Assembly: GCA_029974015.1 (NCBI GenBank)
Contig: JARKUF010000010.1
Location: 107,154 to 171,153 of the forward strand
Direction: 5' to 3'
DNA from: Spirochaetota bacterium
GTDB taxonomy: Bacteria > Spirochaetota > UBA4802 > JAGODF01
DNA length: 64,000 nt
The position numbers and the translations under genes are program-made. Positions 54,044 to 62,198 of the stretch are shown here, in pieces; position 1 is the stretch's first letter; each line of letters begins with the position of its first letter. The notes below the pieces were generated by a model that ran no database searches, was not told the DNA's origin, and saw only the letters and a list, made by a program, of their open reading frames with translations.

Positions 54044-54158
54044 AGCACCCTCCTTGATGTGTAAACCGGTTTTCCGGCGCAACCGCGGCATGGTTTTTAT
54101 AAGTCAGGTACTCCGCGTGCGGAGTCCGCTTCCGCTGGCGCCTGTAATTACAAAAATA

Positions 54159-54232
54159 CCACGAATCAAGGGCCATCTTCTCACGGCACCGGGAGGCCCG
54201 GTGCCTTCCGGTGCCATGAACACCCTTCGTGG
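54159..54232 (-). promoter_or_regulatory. Structured leader/attenuator before infC
   Basis: On the minus strand CCACGAA (54226-54232) pairs with TTCGTGG (54159-54165), which is followed by TATTTTTG, as in a terminator. Inside lie GGCACCGG (54208-54215) and GGCACCGGG (54197-54205), both able to pair with CCCGGTGCC (54185-54193). So competing stems exist between thrS and infC. Which protein senses it is unknown; L20 and IF-3 are candidates. Confidence 0.6.
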
Positions 54233-54350
54233 TAGGTTTTCGTACTACACCCGCTGTATACCTATAACGCCGCCAGAATGAAATACCGCCATAATAAATC
54301 AACAAAAAATCGCGGGCCTGTCAAGTTTTTTAAGGCCCGAAAGCCATATT

Positions 54351-56285
54351 TCAGACGGCCCTTTCCCGGTCCTCCCGGCCTATCCTCTCGATGAGATCTT
54401 CAACGGGGACGGGTTGGGATTCCTTTTCACCGCGCCTCCGCAGGGACACCACGCCGGCTTCCGCTTCCTTTGCGCCGATTACTCCCAGGTACGGGACCTT
54501 TTTCGCGATAGCGTCGCGGATCTTGTATCCGAGAGTTTCGGAGCGAAGATCGCTCTCGGCGCGGACCCCGGCCGAAACAAACTTTCCGGCGAGGTCCCGG
54601 GTGTACTCGGCCTGCTCATCGCCCACATTGATGAGTACAAGCTGGACCGGAGACAGCCACACAGGGAATTTACCGGCATAGTGCTCAATGAGGATGCCGA
54701 TGAAGCGCTCCAGGGAGCCCAGGAGGGCCCGGTGGATCATGTAGGGACGATGCTTCTTCCCGTCGGAATCGACAAAGGTCATGTCGAAGCGCTCGGGAAG
54801 GTTAAAATCGAACTGGATGGTGGAGCATTGCCATTCCCTTCCCAGAACGTCCTTGATTTTAATGTCAATTTTGGGGCCGTAGAAGGCACCTCCCCCTTCA
54901 TCGAGCTCGTAGGCGATGCCGGCCCTTTCGACGGACTCCTCAAGGGCCCGGATGGCGGCCTGCCACATTGAATCGTCGCCTACGGACTTCTCCCCGGGTC
55001 GCGTGGCCAGGTAGACTTTAAAATCGCTGAAACCGAAGGACCGGAGCATCCTCAAACAGAAAGCCAAAACCCTGTCTATCTCCTCCGGCATCTGGTCGGG
55101 GCGCACAAAAAGATGCGCGTCGTCCTGGGTGAACCCCCTGACCCGGAGGAGTCCGTGGAGGACGCCGCTACGCTCGTACCTGTATACTGTGCCAAGCTCG
55201 GCCCATCGGAGGGGTAATTCGCGATACGACCAGCCCCTGCTCTTATACATTATGATGTGGAAGGGACAGTTCATCGGCTTGGTGTAGTACTCCTGCCCGT
55301 CAATATCCATGGGGGAATACATGCTTTCGTTGTAGAAATCCAGGTGTCCGCTTATCTGCCATAGCCTGGACTTGCCGATATGGGGCGAGACGACCATCTC
55401 ATATCCGCTGGAGTAATGCTCCCGGCGCCAGAAATCTTCAATGATGTTGCGAAGACGCGCGCCCCTGGGATGCCACAGCACCAATCCGGCGCCGGTTTCG
55501 TCGTGGAGGGAGAAGAGGTCGAGCTCTTTGCCGAGCTTCCTGTGGTCCCTCTGCCTGGCTTCCTCAAGGAAGTCCAGATGTTCCTTAAGCCGCTTCTCGT
55601 CCGGAAACGCAATGCCGTAAACGCGCTGGAGCATCTTGTTCTTTTCGTCACCCCGCCAGTACGCCCCGGCCGTGGAGAGGAGCTTCACCGCCTTCAGATA
55701 CGAAGTGTTGGGGACATGGGGCCCCCGGCAAAGGTCCAGAAATTCCCCCTGGCGATATATCGACACAATGTCATCGGTAAACTCCCCTAACATTTCCACC
55801 TTGTAGGTCTCGCCAAGCGAGCGGAAAAGCTCCACCGCCTCATCGCGGGGGAGCTCCTCGCGGACCACATCGAGCTTTTCCCCCACGATCTTTTTCATTT
55901 CCTTTTCGACGGCATCGAGGTCCTCAGGCCCCAGGGTCCCGGAAAGGTCGATATCGTAATAAAACCCATTGTCCACTGCGGGCCCAATGGCGAACTTCGC
56001 CTCCGGGAAAAGCCTCTTCACCGCCTGGGCCAGGAGGTGGGAGCCTGAATGCCAGAGCACTTCGGGCCCACCGGGGCCCGTGAAGGTGATGACCTCCAGG
56101 GCGGCGTCCTTTTCAATTTTTTTTGATAGGTCCACAGAAACGCCGTCTAACTTCGCCGCCAGGGCGGCCTTCTGGAGCCCCTTTGATACGGCCCCCGCCG
56201 CCTCGTATGCGGTGGCGCCCTTTTCCACATCAATACGCGAACCGTCGGGTAAGGTCAATGTCACTTTTTCGCTCACATGAATCAC
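54351..56285 (-). CDS. thrS: Threonyl-tRNA synthetase
   Basis: 644 residues. TGS domain at the N-terminus (VTLTLPDGSRIDVEKGATAYEAA), editing domain (HSGSHLLAQAVKRLFPEAKFAIGPAVDNGFYYDIDL), class II core with NCPFHIIMYKSRGWSYRELPLRWAELGTVYRYERSGVLHGLLRVRGFTQDDAHLF and HYAGKFPVWLSPVQLVLI, then the anticodon domain. The start is GTG 56285. A terminator and tRNA-Val gene lie just upstream, so thrS needs its own promoter or read-through. Confidence 0.97.
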   Translation of the reverse strand: MIHVSEKVTLTLPDGSRIDVEKGATAYEAAGAVSKGLQKAALAAKLDGVSVDLSKKIEKDAALEVITFTGPGGPEVLWHSGSHLLAQAVKRLFPEAKFAIGPAVDNGFYYDIDLSGTLGPEDLDAVEKEMKKIVGEKLDVVREELPRDEAVELFRSLGETYKVEMLGEFTDDIVSIYRQGEFLDLCRGPHVPNTSYLKAVKLLSTAGAYWRGDEKNKMLQRVYGIAFPDEKRLKEHLDFLEEARQRDHRKLGKELDLFSLHDETGAGLVLWHPRGARLRNIIEDFWRREHYSSGYEMVVSPHIGKSRLWQISGHLDFYNESMYSPMDIDGQEYYTKPMNCPFHIIMYKSRGWSYRELPLRWAELGTVYRYERSGVLHGLLRVRGFTQDDAHLFVRPDQMPEEIDRVLAFCLRMLRSFGFSDFKVYLATRPGEKSVGDDSMWQAAIRALEESVERAGIAYELDEGGGAFYGPKIDIKIKDVLGREWQCSTIQFDFNLPERFDMTFVDSDGKKHRPYMIHRALLGSLERFIGILIEHYAGKFPVWLSPVQLVLINVGDEQAEYTRDLAGKFVSAGVRAESDLRSETLGYKIRDAIAKKVPYLGVIGAKEAEAGVVSLRRRGEKESQPVPVEDLIERIGREDRERAV

Positions 56286-56312
56286 CAGGCCCTGTTAGTG
56301 TTCCGCCGGATA

Positions 56313-56342
56313 CAAAAAAACCCCACAGGGGGATGTGAGGTT
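56313..56342 (-). terminator. Rho-independent terminator between tRNA-Val and thrS
   Basis: On the minus strand AACCTCACA, a six-base loop, TGTGGGGTT (9 pairs with one G-T) and then T-run. It lies 84 bases after the tRNA and 28 before thrS, so it may end the tRNA transcript or act as a thrS attenuator. No T-box sequence was found. Confidence 0.75.
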
Positions 56343-56425
56343 TGTACCATGGTTGATGAGTGGGATGATGAGTGCCGCTTCATCACCAGGCCGCGTACCG
56401 GATACCCGCCCGGCGGAATGTCCTG

Positions 56426-56500
56426 TGGGCGATACTGGAGTTGAACCAGTGACCTCCTGCGTGTCGAGCAGGCGCTCTAACCAGGCTGAGCTAATCGCCC
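56426..56500 (-). tRNA. tRNA-Val (anticodon GAC)
   Basis: A full cloverleaf on the minus strand: acceptor GGGCGAT/ATCGCCC, D arm GCTC-AGCCTGGTTA-GAGC, anticodon arm CCTGC-TCGACAC-GCAGG, T arm ACTGG-TTCAACT-CCAGT and discriminator A. CCA is not encoded. The anticodon is GAC (Val) if the seven-base loop is read normally. Position 33 is C, not the near-universal U. Confidence 0.85.
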
Positions 56501-56512
56501 CTGAACGGAATC

Positions 56513-56541
56513 ACTATTTTTTCGGATGCGCCCATTGTCAA
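56513..56541 (-). promoter_or_regulatory. Sigma-70 promoter for tRNA-Val
   Basis: On the minus strand TTGACA (56536-56541), 17 bases, AATAGT (56513-56518), ending 12 bases before the tRNA. Confidence 0.65.
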
Positions 56542-56558
56542 GGATTTTTTCGGCGTCC

Positions 56559-56783
56559 CTACTTGGTCCGCTCCGGCCTGCCGCTCGAGGCGCGGGTGTC
56601 CCTGGCGTTCTGGAGCTCCGTGTTGGAGACACGGCACCGCCCAAGGGTGAATTTCGTCATCTCTTCGCGGGCATTGCAGGAGCGGCAGTGGATTTCCACG
56701 GCATTACCCTCGGGCTTCTCGCCTATTTCGACGTACCGGGAACCGCAGTTTCTGCAAAATATGACCGAAACATAGTTTGACAT
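56559..56783 (-). CDS. Small zinc-ribbon protein
   Basis: 74 residues: two CX2C pairs, FCRNCGSRYVEIG and HCRSCNAREEM, which would bind one zinc. The rest is charged. Function unknown; such ribbons often bind RNA or other proteins. It lies just downstream of the GAF/phosphatase gene on the same strand (12 bases apart) and just upstream of the tRNA. Confidence 0.68.
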   Translation of the reverse strand: MSNYVSVIFCRNCGSRYVEIGEKPEGNAVEIHCRSCNAREEMTKFTLGRCRVSNTELQNARDTRASSGRPERTK

Positions 56784-56795
56784 GGCATACCGGTT

Positions 56796-58097
56796 CTATT
56801 TTATATTAAGGGCGATTATGGATACATCTTCCCTTGATTCCAGCCCGCCGGTAAAATCGTTCACGAAAGAGTAGAGGGACGTTGCCACGTCCCCGGCGGG
56901 CCCCGTACTCCCGCCGAGAAAGTCCATGATTCTCTTCAGGCCGAGCTGTATCCCGTTGCGGTTCTTCCTTATGATTAGGCCGTCGGTGATGATTATGAAG
57001 TAATCGCCGCTGCGAAGTTTAACCCTCACCTGGGGAAGGGCGCTGGGGCCGCTTCCCAGGGACTTGCCCCCAATCTTGATGTAGCGGGCGGTCCCGTCGC
57101 GCACGAGGATGGGATAGGCGGTCCCTGAATTGACATAGCTGAGGACCCTGTCCTTCCAGGAGATGACGCCATAAAACAGCGACACGGCGGAAACGGCGCC
57201 AAACCTGTTTCGGATGAGATCGTTAATCCGGCTGTGAATAAACCGGGGGCGCAAACCTCCAAGGCCCGAAAGGGACTTCAGGGCGCCGTTCACGACAGAG
57301 GCACGGAGGGCGCCTGGAATTCCTTTGGAGTGGATATCGCAAAGGGCGATACCCGTGGAGCCGCCTGTGGCGCCATCTATGGAAAAGACATCGTAAAACT
57401 CACCGCCCACTTCCCGGGCCGAGATGGAGCGCGCGGAAATAGAGTAGTCTGCTTCGTCGATGTTGATCTCCGGCAGGAGGGAGTGCTGGATGGAGTGGGC
57501 GGCGTTGAGCTCGTTGCGAATCCGCTCCTCCTCGATGGCATTTTGAAAGAAGATGGCGTTTTGCACCGCCAGGGCGGCCTGATTGGAAAATGCGTTGAAC
57601 AGGACCACGTCCTCATCGTCGAAGCCGGACCTCGAGAGGGGGTTTATGGCCTGGATTACCCCTAAAAGCTTGCCCTTGAAAAGGAGGGGGGCGCAGAGAA
57701 TGGACCTCGTAATGAAGCCGGTCTTTTTATCAAAATTGGGGTCGAAACGCACGTCATTGTACACATCGTTGATGTAGACCGCTTTCCGCTGCTCCGCCAC
57801 CCAGCCCGCGATTCCCTGGCCGAGCTTCACGCGGTACCGCTCCTGGAGTTCACGCCCCGCCTCACCCAGGGCCACCTTGAAAACCAGGTCCCTCGTGTCC
57901 TCCTCATATAGAAGCAGGGTGCTCGCCTCGGCCTCCATGATGTCTTTGATGGTCTCCATTATAATCTGGAGTAGCCGCCCGATATCCAGCGTGGAGTTGA
58001 TTATGCCGTTAATCTCCACAAGCTTACTCAGGTTGTGGAGCTGGCGTTCGAGATAGGCGAGCCTTCCCCTCGATATGGTTTCCCTTTCCATAGACAT
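56796..58097 (-). CDS. GAF domain plus SpoIIE-like phosphatase
   Basis: 433 residues. A helix and GAF domain (LVEINGIINSTLDIGRLLQIIMETI, LGQGIAGWVAEQRKAVYINDVYND, APLLFKGKLLGVIQAIN), then a linker (NELNAAHSIQHSLLPEI, like RsbU/SpoIIE linkers) and a PPM/SpoIIE domain. Several metal-site motifs are changed: GGEFYDVF for GGDFYD, CDIHSKGIPGAL for DVSGKGVPAAL, ITDGLIIRKN for TDGV-E. EDVSIIAL retains one aspartate. It may have weak or altered activity. Likely substrates are STAS proteins such as the one at 29.8-30.2 kb, by family analogy. Confidence 0.82.
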   Translation of the reverse strand: MSMERETISRGRLAYLERQLHNLSKLVEINGIINSTLDIGRLLQIIMETIKDIMEAEASTLLLYEEDTRDLVFKVALGEAGRELQERYRVKLGQGIAGWVAEQRKAVYINDVYNDVRFDPNFDKKTGFITRSILCAPLLFKGKLLGVIQAINPLSRSGFDDEDVVLFNAFSNQAALAVQNAIFFQNAIEEERIRNELNAAHSIQHSLLPEINIDEADYSISARSISAREVGGEFYDVFSIDGATGGSTGIALCDIHSKGIPGALRASVVNGALKSLSGLGGLRPRFIHSRINDLIRNRFGAVSAVSLFYGVISWKDRVLSYVNSGTAYPILVRDGTARYIKIGGKSLGSGPSALPQVRVKLRSGDYFIIITDGLIIRKNRNGIQLGLKRIMDFLGGSTGPAGDVATSLYSFVNDFTGGLESREDVSIIALNIK

Positions 58098-58164
58098 GCG
58101 CGCTTACGAAAGTATGATAAGTACTATGCAAAAATGATCAAGAATTATTTGTTTTTATTTTTTT

Positions 58165-58206
58165 CGCGCCCCCAGGCGGGCAGAAAACCCGGTTCTTGTG
58201 AGTAAG
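58165..58206. repeat. Degenerate palindromic repeat element, copy 10
   Basis: CGCGCCCCCAGGCGGGCAGAAAACCCGGTTCTTGTGAGTAAGC: one arm of the core has decayed, but the end resembles GTTTTTGTGACTGCC. It overlaps the last codons of the WecG-type gene's 3' side. Confidence 0.5.
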
Positions 58207-59019
58207 CTAAATAAATAAGCGTTTCACCAGGAAGTAGGGATAATAATACGCCAGCCTGAGGAGACGGCCCAGACGCCATGGACGTGTGATAATCCGGTAA
58301 AGCCAGTCCATGCCCCGCTCCATGAAAAACGCCGGGGCTTTTTTTATGTCCCCTGAAATGATGTCGATACTGCCCCCGACGCTTATAAAAACGACATTTT
58401 TAAACTCATTCTTGATCTGGTAGATCCATTTCTCTTCTTTTGGAAAACCAAGCCCCACGAAGACGATATTCGCCTCGGATTTACGTATGGCCTCGATGAC
58501 CGACTTTTCCCTCTCCTCGGTGAAATAGCCCCCGTGACGCCCCACGATTCGAATTCCGGGAAAAGATTTTTTAATATTAAAAAAGGCCTTCTCCGCCGTC
58601 TCGGGCTTTCCTCCCACGAGGAAGATGGTGTACTCCTTGATTTCCGCGATGCGTACAAGGTCCATGAGAAAGCTTATGAGGTGCACCTGCTCCTTCAGCG
58701 GGTTTTTCAGCATTCGGGAAGCCCAGGGTATCCCGGCCCCGCTTGCAAGTTTCATGTCAGCCTTGTTGGCGATGAGCCCCAGGTCATGGTTCGACCTGAG
58801 GCGTAGAATTTTATATGGATTCAGGGGGATGATGTGGTGTATGCCGCCCGCTTCTATCATCCTCATGACTTTCACCACGGCCTGGGCGCGCGTCATATTG
58901 TCAACGCCGACTCCCATGATGTTCACGGGCCTCACATCGTCCAGGGTCACCTGGTTGTATTCGAGGATGAGATCGCGCTCCTCTTTATAGGAATCGTACA
59001 TGACGTCGTCCGTGGACAT
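58207..59019 (-). CDS. WecG/TagA/CpsF family glycosyltransferase
   Basis: 270 residues from ATG 59019 (MSTDDVMYDSYK), chosen for the perfect GGAGG upstream. Family marks: VNIMGVGVDNMTRAQAVVKVM, HHIIPLNPYKILRL, DMKLASGAGIPWASRML, VFVGLGFPKEEKWIYQIK, FISVGGSIDIISGDIKKAPAFFMERGMDWLYRIITRPWRLGRL. These enzymes add N-acetylmannosaminuronic acid or similar sugars to a lipid carrier in surface polysaccharide synthesis. No other polysaccharide gene is adjacent. Confidence 0.92.
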   Translation of the reverse strand: MSTDDVMYDSYKEERDLILEYNQVTLDDVRPVNIMGVGVDNMTRAQAVVKVMRMIEAGGIHHIIPLNPYKILRLRSNHDLGLIANKADMKLASGAGIPWASRMLKNPLKEQVHLISFLMDLVRIAEIKEYTIFLVGGKPETAEKAFFNIKKSFPGIRIVGRHGGYFTEEREKSVIEAIRKSEANIVFVGLGFPKEEKWIYQIKNEFKNVVFISVGGSIDIISGDIKKAPAFFMERGMDWLYRIITRPWRLGRLLRLAYYYPYFLVKRLFI

Positions 59020-59142
59020 CGCTCCCTCCGTAGTGATATTACACGACTCTAAAAGCTCCGCAAGCAGGGCAAAAGACCCCGCAGTCGACCGCCGAAGATT
59101 CCAAGAAAGGGGCCGTTTGACATTAAACCGGGCGGATTTGTG

Positions 59143-59171
59143 AATATGCAAGGCGACTTAATCCATGTCAA
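59143..59171 (-). promoter_or_regulatory. Sigma-70 promoter for the WecG-type gene
   Basis: On the minus strand TTGACA (59166-59171), 17 bases, CATATT (59143-59148). Confidence 0.55.
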
Positions 59172-59248
59172 TACAAAAATGGATTGAAATATTCCACCAC
59201 AGGGCCAGGATCGTGATATTTAATGGCAAATGATAAAATGGAGCAAGC

Positions 59249-60034
59249 ATGAAAAGACTCGCCGAAGTGGTGAAATTCATAAACTTCGACTGGGGCAAAA
59301 ACCTGGTCTTCGAACCCCAGGTGCGCTACACGGCCCTTCGAGACCGGCTTTTCGATGCGGTTAACATGTACAAGCCCGACGTAATTGTCAAAACAGGGGT
59401 CGGCGGCGGCAGGCTGCTTGCGGAGCTCGCCGGAAGTTTTACATCGCGCATCGTTGTCGTGGAGCCCTCATCTTACGTCATAGAAGCCTTTCTGAAACAG
59501 TACGGGGCGGACGAAGCGGTGAAGCGCATCAGCTTCATCAACGGCGATTTTCCCGAGTTCCCCGTGGACTACTACAAAGCTGACATGATCGTCTCGGCGG
59601 ACTATCTGGACATCTTCGACCTGGGCAGATGCGTGGACGAGTTTAAACGCGCCCTCCAGTTTGAAGGCATTTTCTTTTTCGCCGGCGTTATCCTGGCCGA
59701 CGACGACATGGAAGGGACCTACGACGACTTCATGAAGGCCCTCTGCCCCCTGCACAATGACTACTATCTCATGGAAGACTTTAAAACCGTCATGACCCTT
59801 AAGGATTTCACCTTTGTAAAGAGCATGGTATTAAATTTCAGCCGGGACCTACGCTCTGCCATGGATTACCATGGTGTGATTTTCGGCGCGGACGTCAAGG
59901 CCCGGGCCGGAGAGTTTCTCCGTGACCATCGCCCGGCCCTTGAGGAGCTGTACGGCCTCACGAACGACAACATCATCACCGAGCACTACCTGATTGGAAT
60001 GTACATGCGAAACAAGCCGTCAAAAGAGGACTAA
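59249..60034 (+). CDS. Class I methyltransferase-like protein
   Basis: 261 residues, no signal. VIVKTGVGGGRLLAELAGSF resembles a SAM motif I (GxGxG), VVVEPSSYVIEAFLK the acidic strand-2 end, and YKADMIVSADYLDIFDLGRCVDEFKRALQFEGIFFFAGVI the catalytic face. The substrate is unknown. It diverges from the WecG-type gene with 229 bases between. Length is close to standard for small-molecule methyltransferases. Confidence 0.62.
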   Translation: MKRLAEVVKFINFDWGKNLVFEPQVRYTALRDRLFDAVNMYKPDVIVKTGVGGGRLLAELAGSFTSRIVVVEPSSYVIEAFLKQYGADEAVKRISFINGDFPEFPVDYYKADMIVSADYLDIFDLGRCVDEFKRALQFEGIFFFAGVILADDDMEGTYDDFMKALCPLHNDYYLMEDFKTVMTLKDFTFVKSMVLNFSRDLRSAMDYHGVIFGADVKARAGEFLRDHRPALEELYGLTNDNIITEHYLIGMYMRNKPSKED

Positions 60035-60126
60035 CAAAGCCGGCCTTCATAGACTGCATGAATGCCCGGCAATTGCGGTTCCTTCTTGACAAAACCTCCC
60101 GCGCCTTTTCCTGTATTATATTATAA

Positions 60127-60239
60127 GGCATACTCTATTTTTCAGTTGTCCCGTCCGCGTTCGGCGGGCGGGAATATCCGTGTACTGAGTTTGCCAGCAG
60201 TTACAATTTATGGAAGCCGAAAAATATTTTTGGTTCCCT
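60127..60239. repeat. Palindromic repeat element, copy 11, full length
   Basis: GGCATACTCTATTTTTCAGTTGTCCCGTCCGCGTTCGGCGGGCGGGAATATCC, AGTTTGCCAGCAGTTACAATTTATGG, ATTTTTGGTTCCC. It fills the space before the SDR gene. Confidence 0.8.
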
Positions 60240-60268
60240 TAAGAAAAAACCAAAACGAGGAGGCAGGC

Positions 60269-61054
60269 ATGAAGGTACAGGAACTCTTTAATTTGTCCGG
60301 TAAAACCGCCATCGTAACCGGAGGCGGAAGGGGCATAGGGAAATTCATCGCCACGGGGCTCGCCGAGGCCGGGGCGGACCTGGTGATTGCGTCACGGAAG
60401 TTCGACAGGCTTGAGAAGACGGCGGAAGAGCTTCGCTCGCTCGGCGTCCGCTGCCTGCCCGTTAAGTGCGACATGGGAAACAGGGACGAGATTCTCGCCA
60501 TGGTGGATGCCACCATGAAGGAATACGGCACCGTGGACATCCTGGTAAACAACGCCGGGGTAACCTGGGGGGCCCCCACCCTGGATTTTCCGTTAGAACA
60601 GTGGGACAGGATATTCAATGTGAACGTGCGCGGAGTGTGGATACTCTCCCAGGCCGTCGCGAAGATAATGAAGGAAAAGGGTGGAGGTAAGATGATAAAC
60701 CTCTCCTCGGTGATGGGCTTCCGCGGCTCCGGGGAGGAGGCCCACCCGGCCCTCCCGTACAACTCGTCAAAGGCCGCCATCAACCTTTTGACGATGAACC
60801 TGGCGATAAAACTTGCCCGGTACAATATCCGCGTGAACGCAATCGCGCCGGGCTTCTTCCACACCGACATGATGGGGTATCTCGACAAGCCCGAGGCGAA
60901 ACCGTTCAGGGACGCGTTCCTCATGACAATACCAATCCCAAAAATGGGCGAGGAGGACGATATAAAGGGCCTGGCGGTGTTCCTTGCCTCGAAGGCCTCG
61001 GACTACATGACCGGCGCCATCATCCCCGTAGACGGCGGCATGTTAGCGAAATAA
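60269..61054 (+). CDS. SDR-family oxidoreductase
   Basis: 261 residues from ATG 60269 (MKVQELFNLSGKTAIV), which has GAGGAGG before it; upstream codons are repeat DNA. A classical short-chain dehydrogenase: TGGGRGIGKFIATGLAEAGADL for NAD(P), VNNAGVTWGAPTL, INLSSVMGFRGS (serine) and YNSSKAAINLL (YxxxK), ending MTGAIIPVDGGMLAK. Resembles gluconate 5-dehydrogenase or FabG-like enzymes; substrate unknown. Confidence 0.9.
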   Translation: MKVQELFNLSGKTAIVTGGGRGIGKFIATGLAEAGADLVIASRKFDRLEKTAEELRSLGVRCLPVKCDMGNRDEILAMVDATMKEYGTVDILVNNAGVTWGAPTLDFPLEQWDRIFNVNVRGVWILSQAVAKIMKEKGGGKMINLSSVMGFRGSGEEAHPALPYNSSKAAINLLTMNLAIKLARYNIRVNAIAPGFFHTDMMGYLDKPEAKPFRDAFLMTIPIPKMGEEDDIKGLAVFLASKASDYMTGAIIPVDGGMLAK

Positions 61055-61494
61055 GGCAAGCCGTGATACTTCTGTTTTCCCGCCCGACTTCCGCGGGCGG
61101 GAAAACCTGAATTTTAGAAGTCCCCGGAAAATATTTTCCAATATTCCTCCCGCAATTACGTATACATAATATAGGGAATCTCTAAGGGCAGTCACAAAAA
61201 CTCATATGAGTGCTCAAAAAATAAATTTTTAGAGGCCCCATAAATTGCAACTGCTAACATACTCAGGACTTAAGTTTACCCGCCCGCCGACGGCGGGCGG
61301 GTAAACCCGGTCTCTGTGACTGCCCTCAAGACTTGGGGGTTACCGCCCGCCGAAGGCGGGCGGGTAAACCCAATTATTAGAGGTTGCCTTTTAAAAGCTC
61401 CCATGATTTGAAACTGCTGGCATAACCAGGAATCATGTATTCCCGCCCGTCTTCGACGGACGGGAATACATGATTATTTGAGCTTGCCTGTAGA
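61055..61494. repeat. Cluster of about four palindromic elements
   Basis: No gene between 61055 and 61532. GC-rich cores occur at about 61079-61104 (CCCGCCCGACTTCCGCGGGCGGG), 61277-61304 (TTTACCCGCCCGCCGACGGCGGGCGGGTAAA), 61341-61368 (TTACCGCCCGCCGAAGGCGGGCGGGTAA) and 61437-61468 (ATTCCCGCCCGTCTTCGACGGACGGGAAT). End motifs of both kinds (GGGCAGTCACAAAAAC / GTGACTGCCC and TTATTAGAGGTTGCC) are mixed, so elements were inserted next to one another. Confidence 0.85.
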
Positions 61495-61532
61495 GAATAA
61501 TGCTTGAAAAGAAAGCAGGAAAGGAGTATCTT

Positions 61533-61928
61533 ATGGAAAAGGAAATACGGCTTCGAAAGGGAAATGGCGGAATGATACCGAAATCCGTGCTAACCGGGGT
61601 AATACGTGATACCGTAAAAACTCAGAGCGATGAAAAAATCATCGAATTCGCGGACATCCTCTACAGCGGTTTCGCGCGCTGGGGCGACCATGAAATTCGT
61701 CTCAGCGAGCACTCAATCCGCATGGACCAGCAGCACGCCGATATCACCCGGGCAATCGATGCAATGAACGCCGGCTTCGCGGCCAATGAAAAGCGATTTG
61801 AAGCCATGGACAAACGCTTTGACGACCTCATCCATCACATGGACAAACGTTTTTCTACACTCACCTGGGCCATTGGAGTCGCGTTTATTGTTATCAATAT
61901 CACAATGGTGGCTCTCAAGTTGTTTTAG
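61533..61928 (+). CDS. Small coiled-coil protein with C-terminal membrane helix
   Basis: 131 residues from ATG 61533, preceded by AAAGGAG; an upstream ATG at 61500 lies in a weaker context. The middle is a heptad coiled coil (ADITRAIDAMNAGFAANEKRFEAMDKRFDDLIHHMDKRFSTL) and the C-terminus a tail helix (TWAIGVAFIVINITMVALKLF). The design resembles small tail-anchored coiled-coil proteins found near toxin genes. Function unknown. The VapB-like gene follows 39 bases on. Confidence 0.68.
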   Translation: MEKEIRLRKGNGGMIPKSVLTGVIRDTVKTQSDEKIIEFADILYSGFARWGDHEIRLSEHSIRMDQQHADITRAIDAMNAGFAANEKRFEAMDKRFDDLIHHMDKRFSTLTWAIGVAFIVINITMVALKLF

Positions 61929-61967
61929 GAAATGTCCCCTCGTGGAGGCGAAATAAGGAGAATCGAG

Positions 61968-62198
61968 ATGAACGCCTACAAAATGACTACAAACATACCG
62001 AAGAACCGCACTATTCTCCTCAAGGTTCCTACGGAAATTCCACCCGGGCCGGTTGAGATAATCATGATATACGGTGAAGAAAGCAGAATGAAAACCGTGG
62101 ATATAATCGAAAAAACCTGTGGGTCCCTTGCGGGCAGCAAATTGACCACGGAAAGATTTTCCCGGCTGAAACAGGAAGAAAGGGAACTTGAACGTTGA
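61968..62198 (+). CDS. VapB-like antitoxin
   Basis: 76 residues from ATG 61968 with AAGGAG before it. The N-terminus is beta-rich and could bind DNA (TILLKVPTEIPPGPVEIIMIYGEE); the C-terminal helical end (TTERFSRLKQEERELER) would bind a toxin. The TGATG overlap with the following PIN-domain frame is the normal toxin-antitoxin arrangement. As its toxin is broken, it may now be an orphan. Confidence 0.62.
   Translation: MNAYKMTTNIPKNRTILLKVPTEIPPGPVEIIMIYGEESRMKTVDIIEKTCGSLAGSKLTTERFSRLKQEERELER

Noticed and set aside
56286..56425. T-box riboswitch before thrS
   Set aside because: No GGGTGGNACCGCG-type sequence or specifier stem was found; only a terminator hairpin is visible.
61055..61494. 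Regularly spaced repeats that could suggest a CRISPR array
   Set aside because: The units are palindromic, unequal, oppositely oriented and share the intervening sequence; there are no unique spacers and no cas genes.
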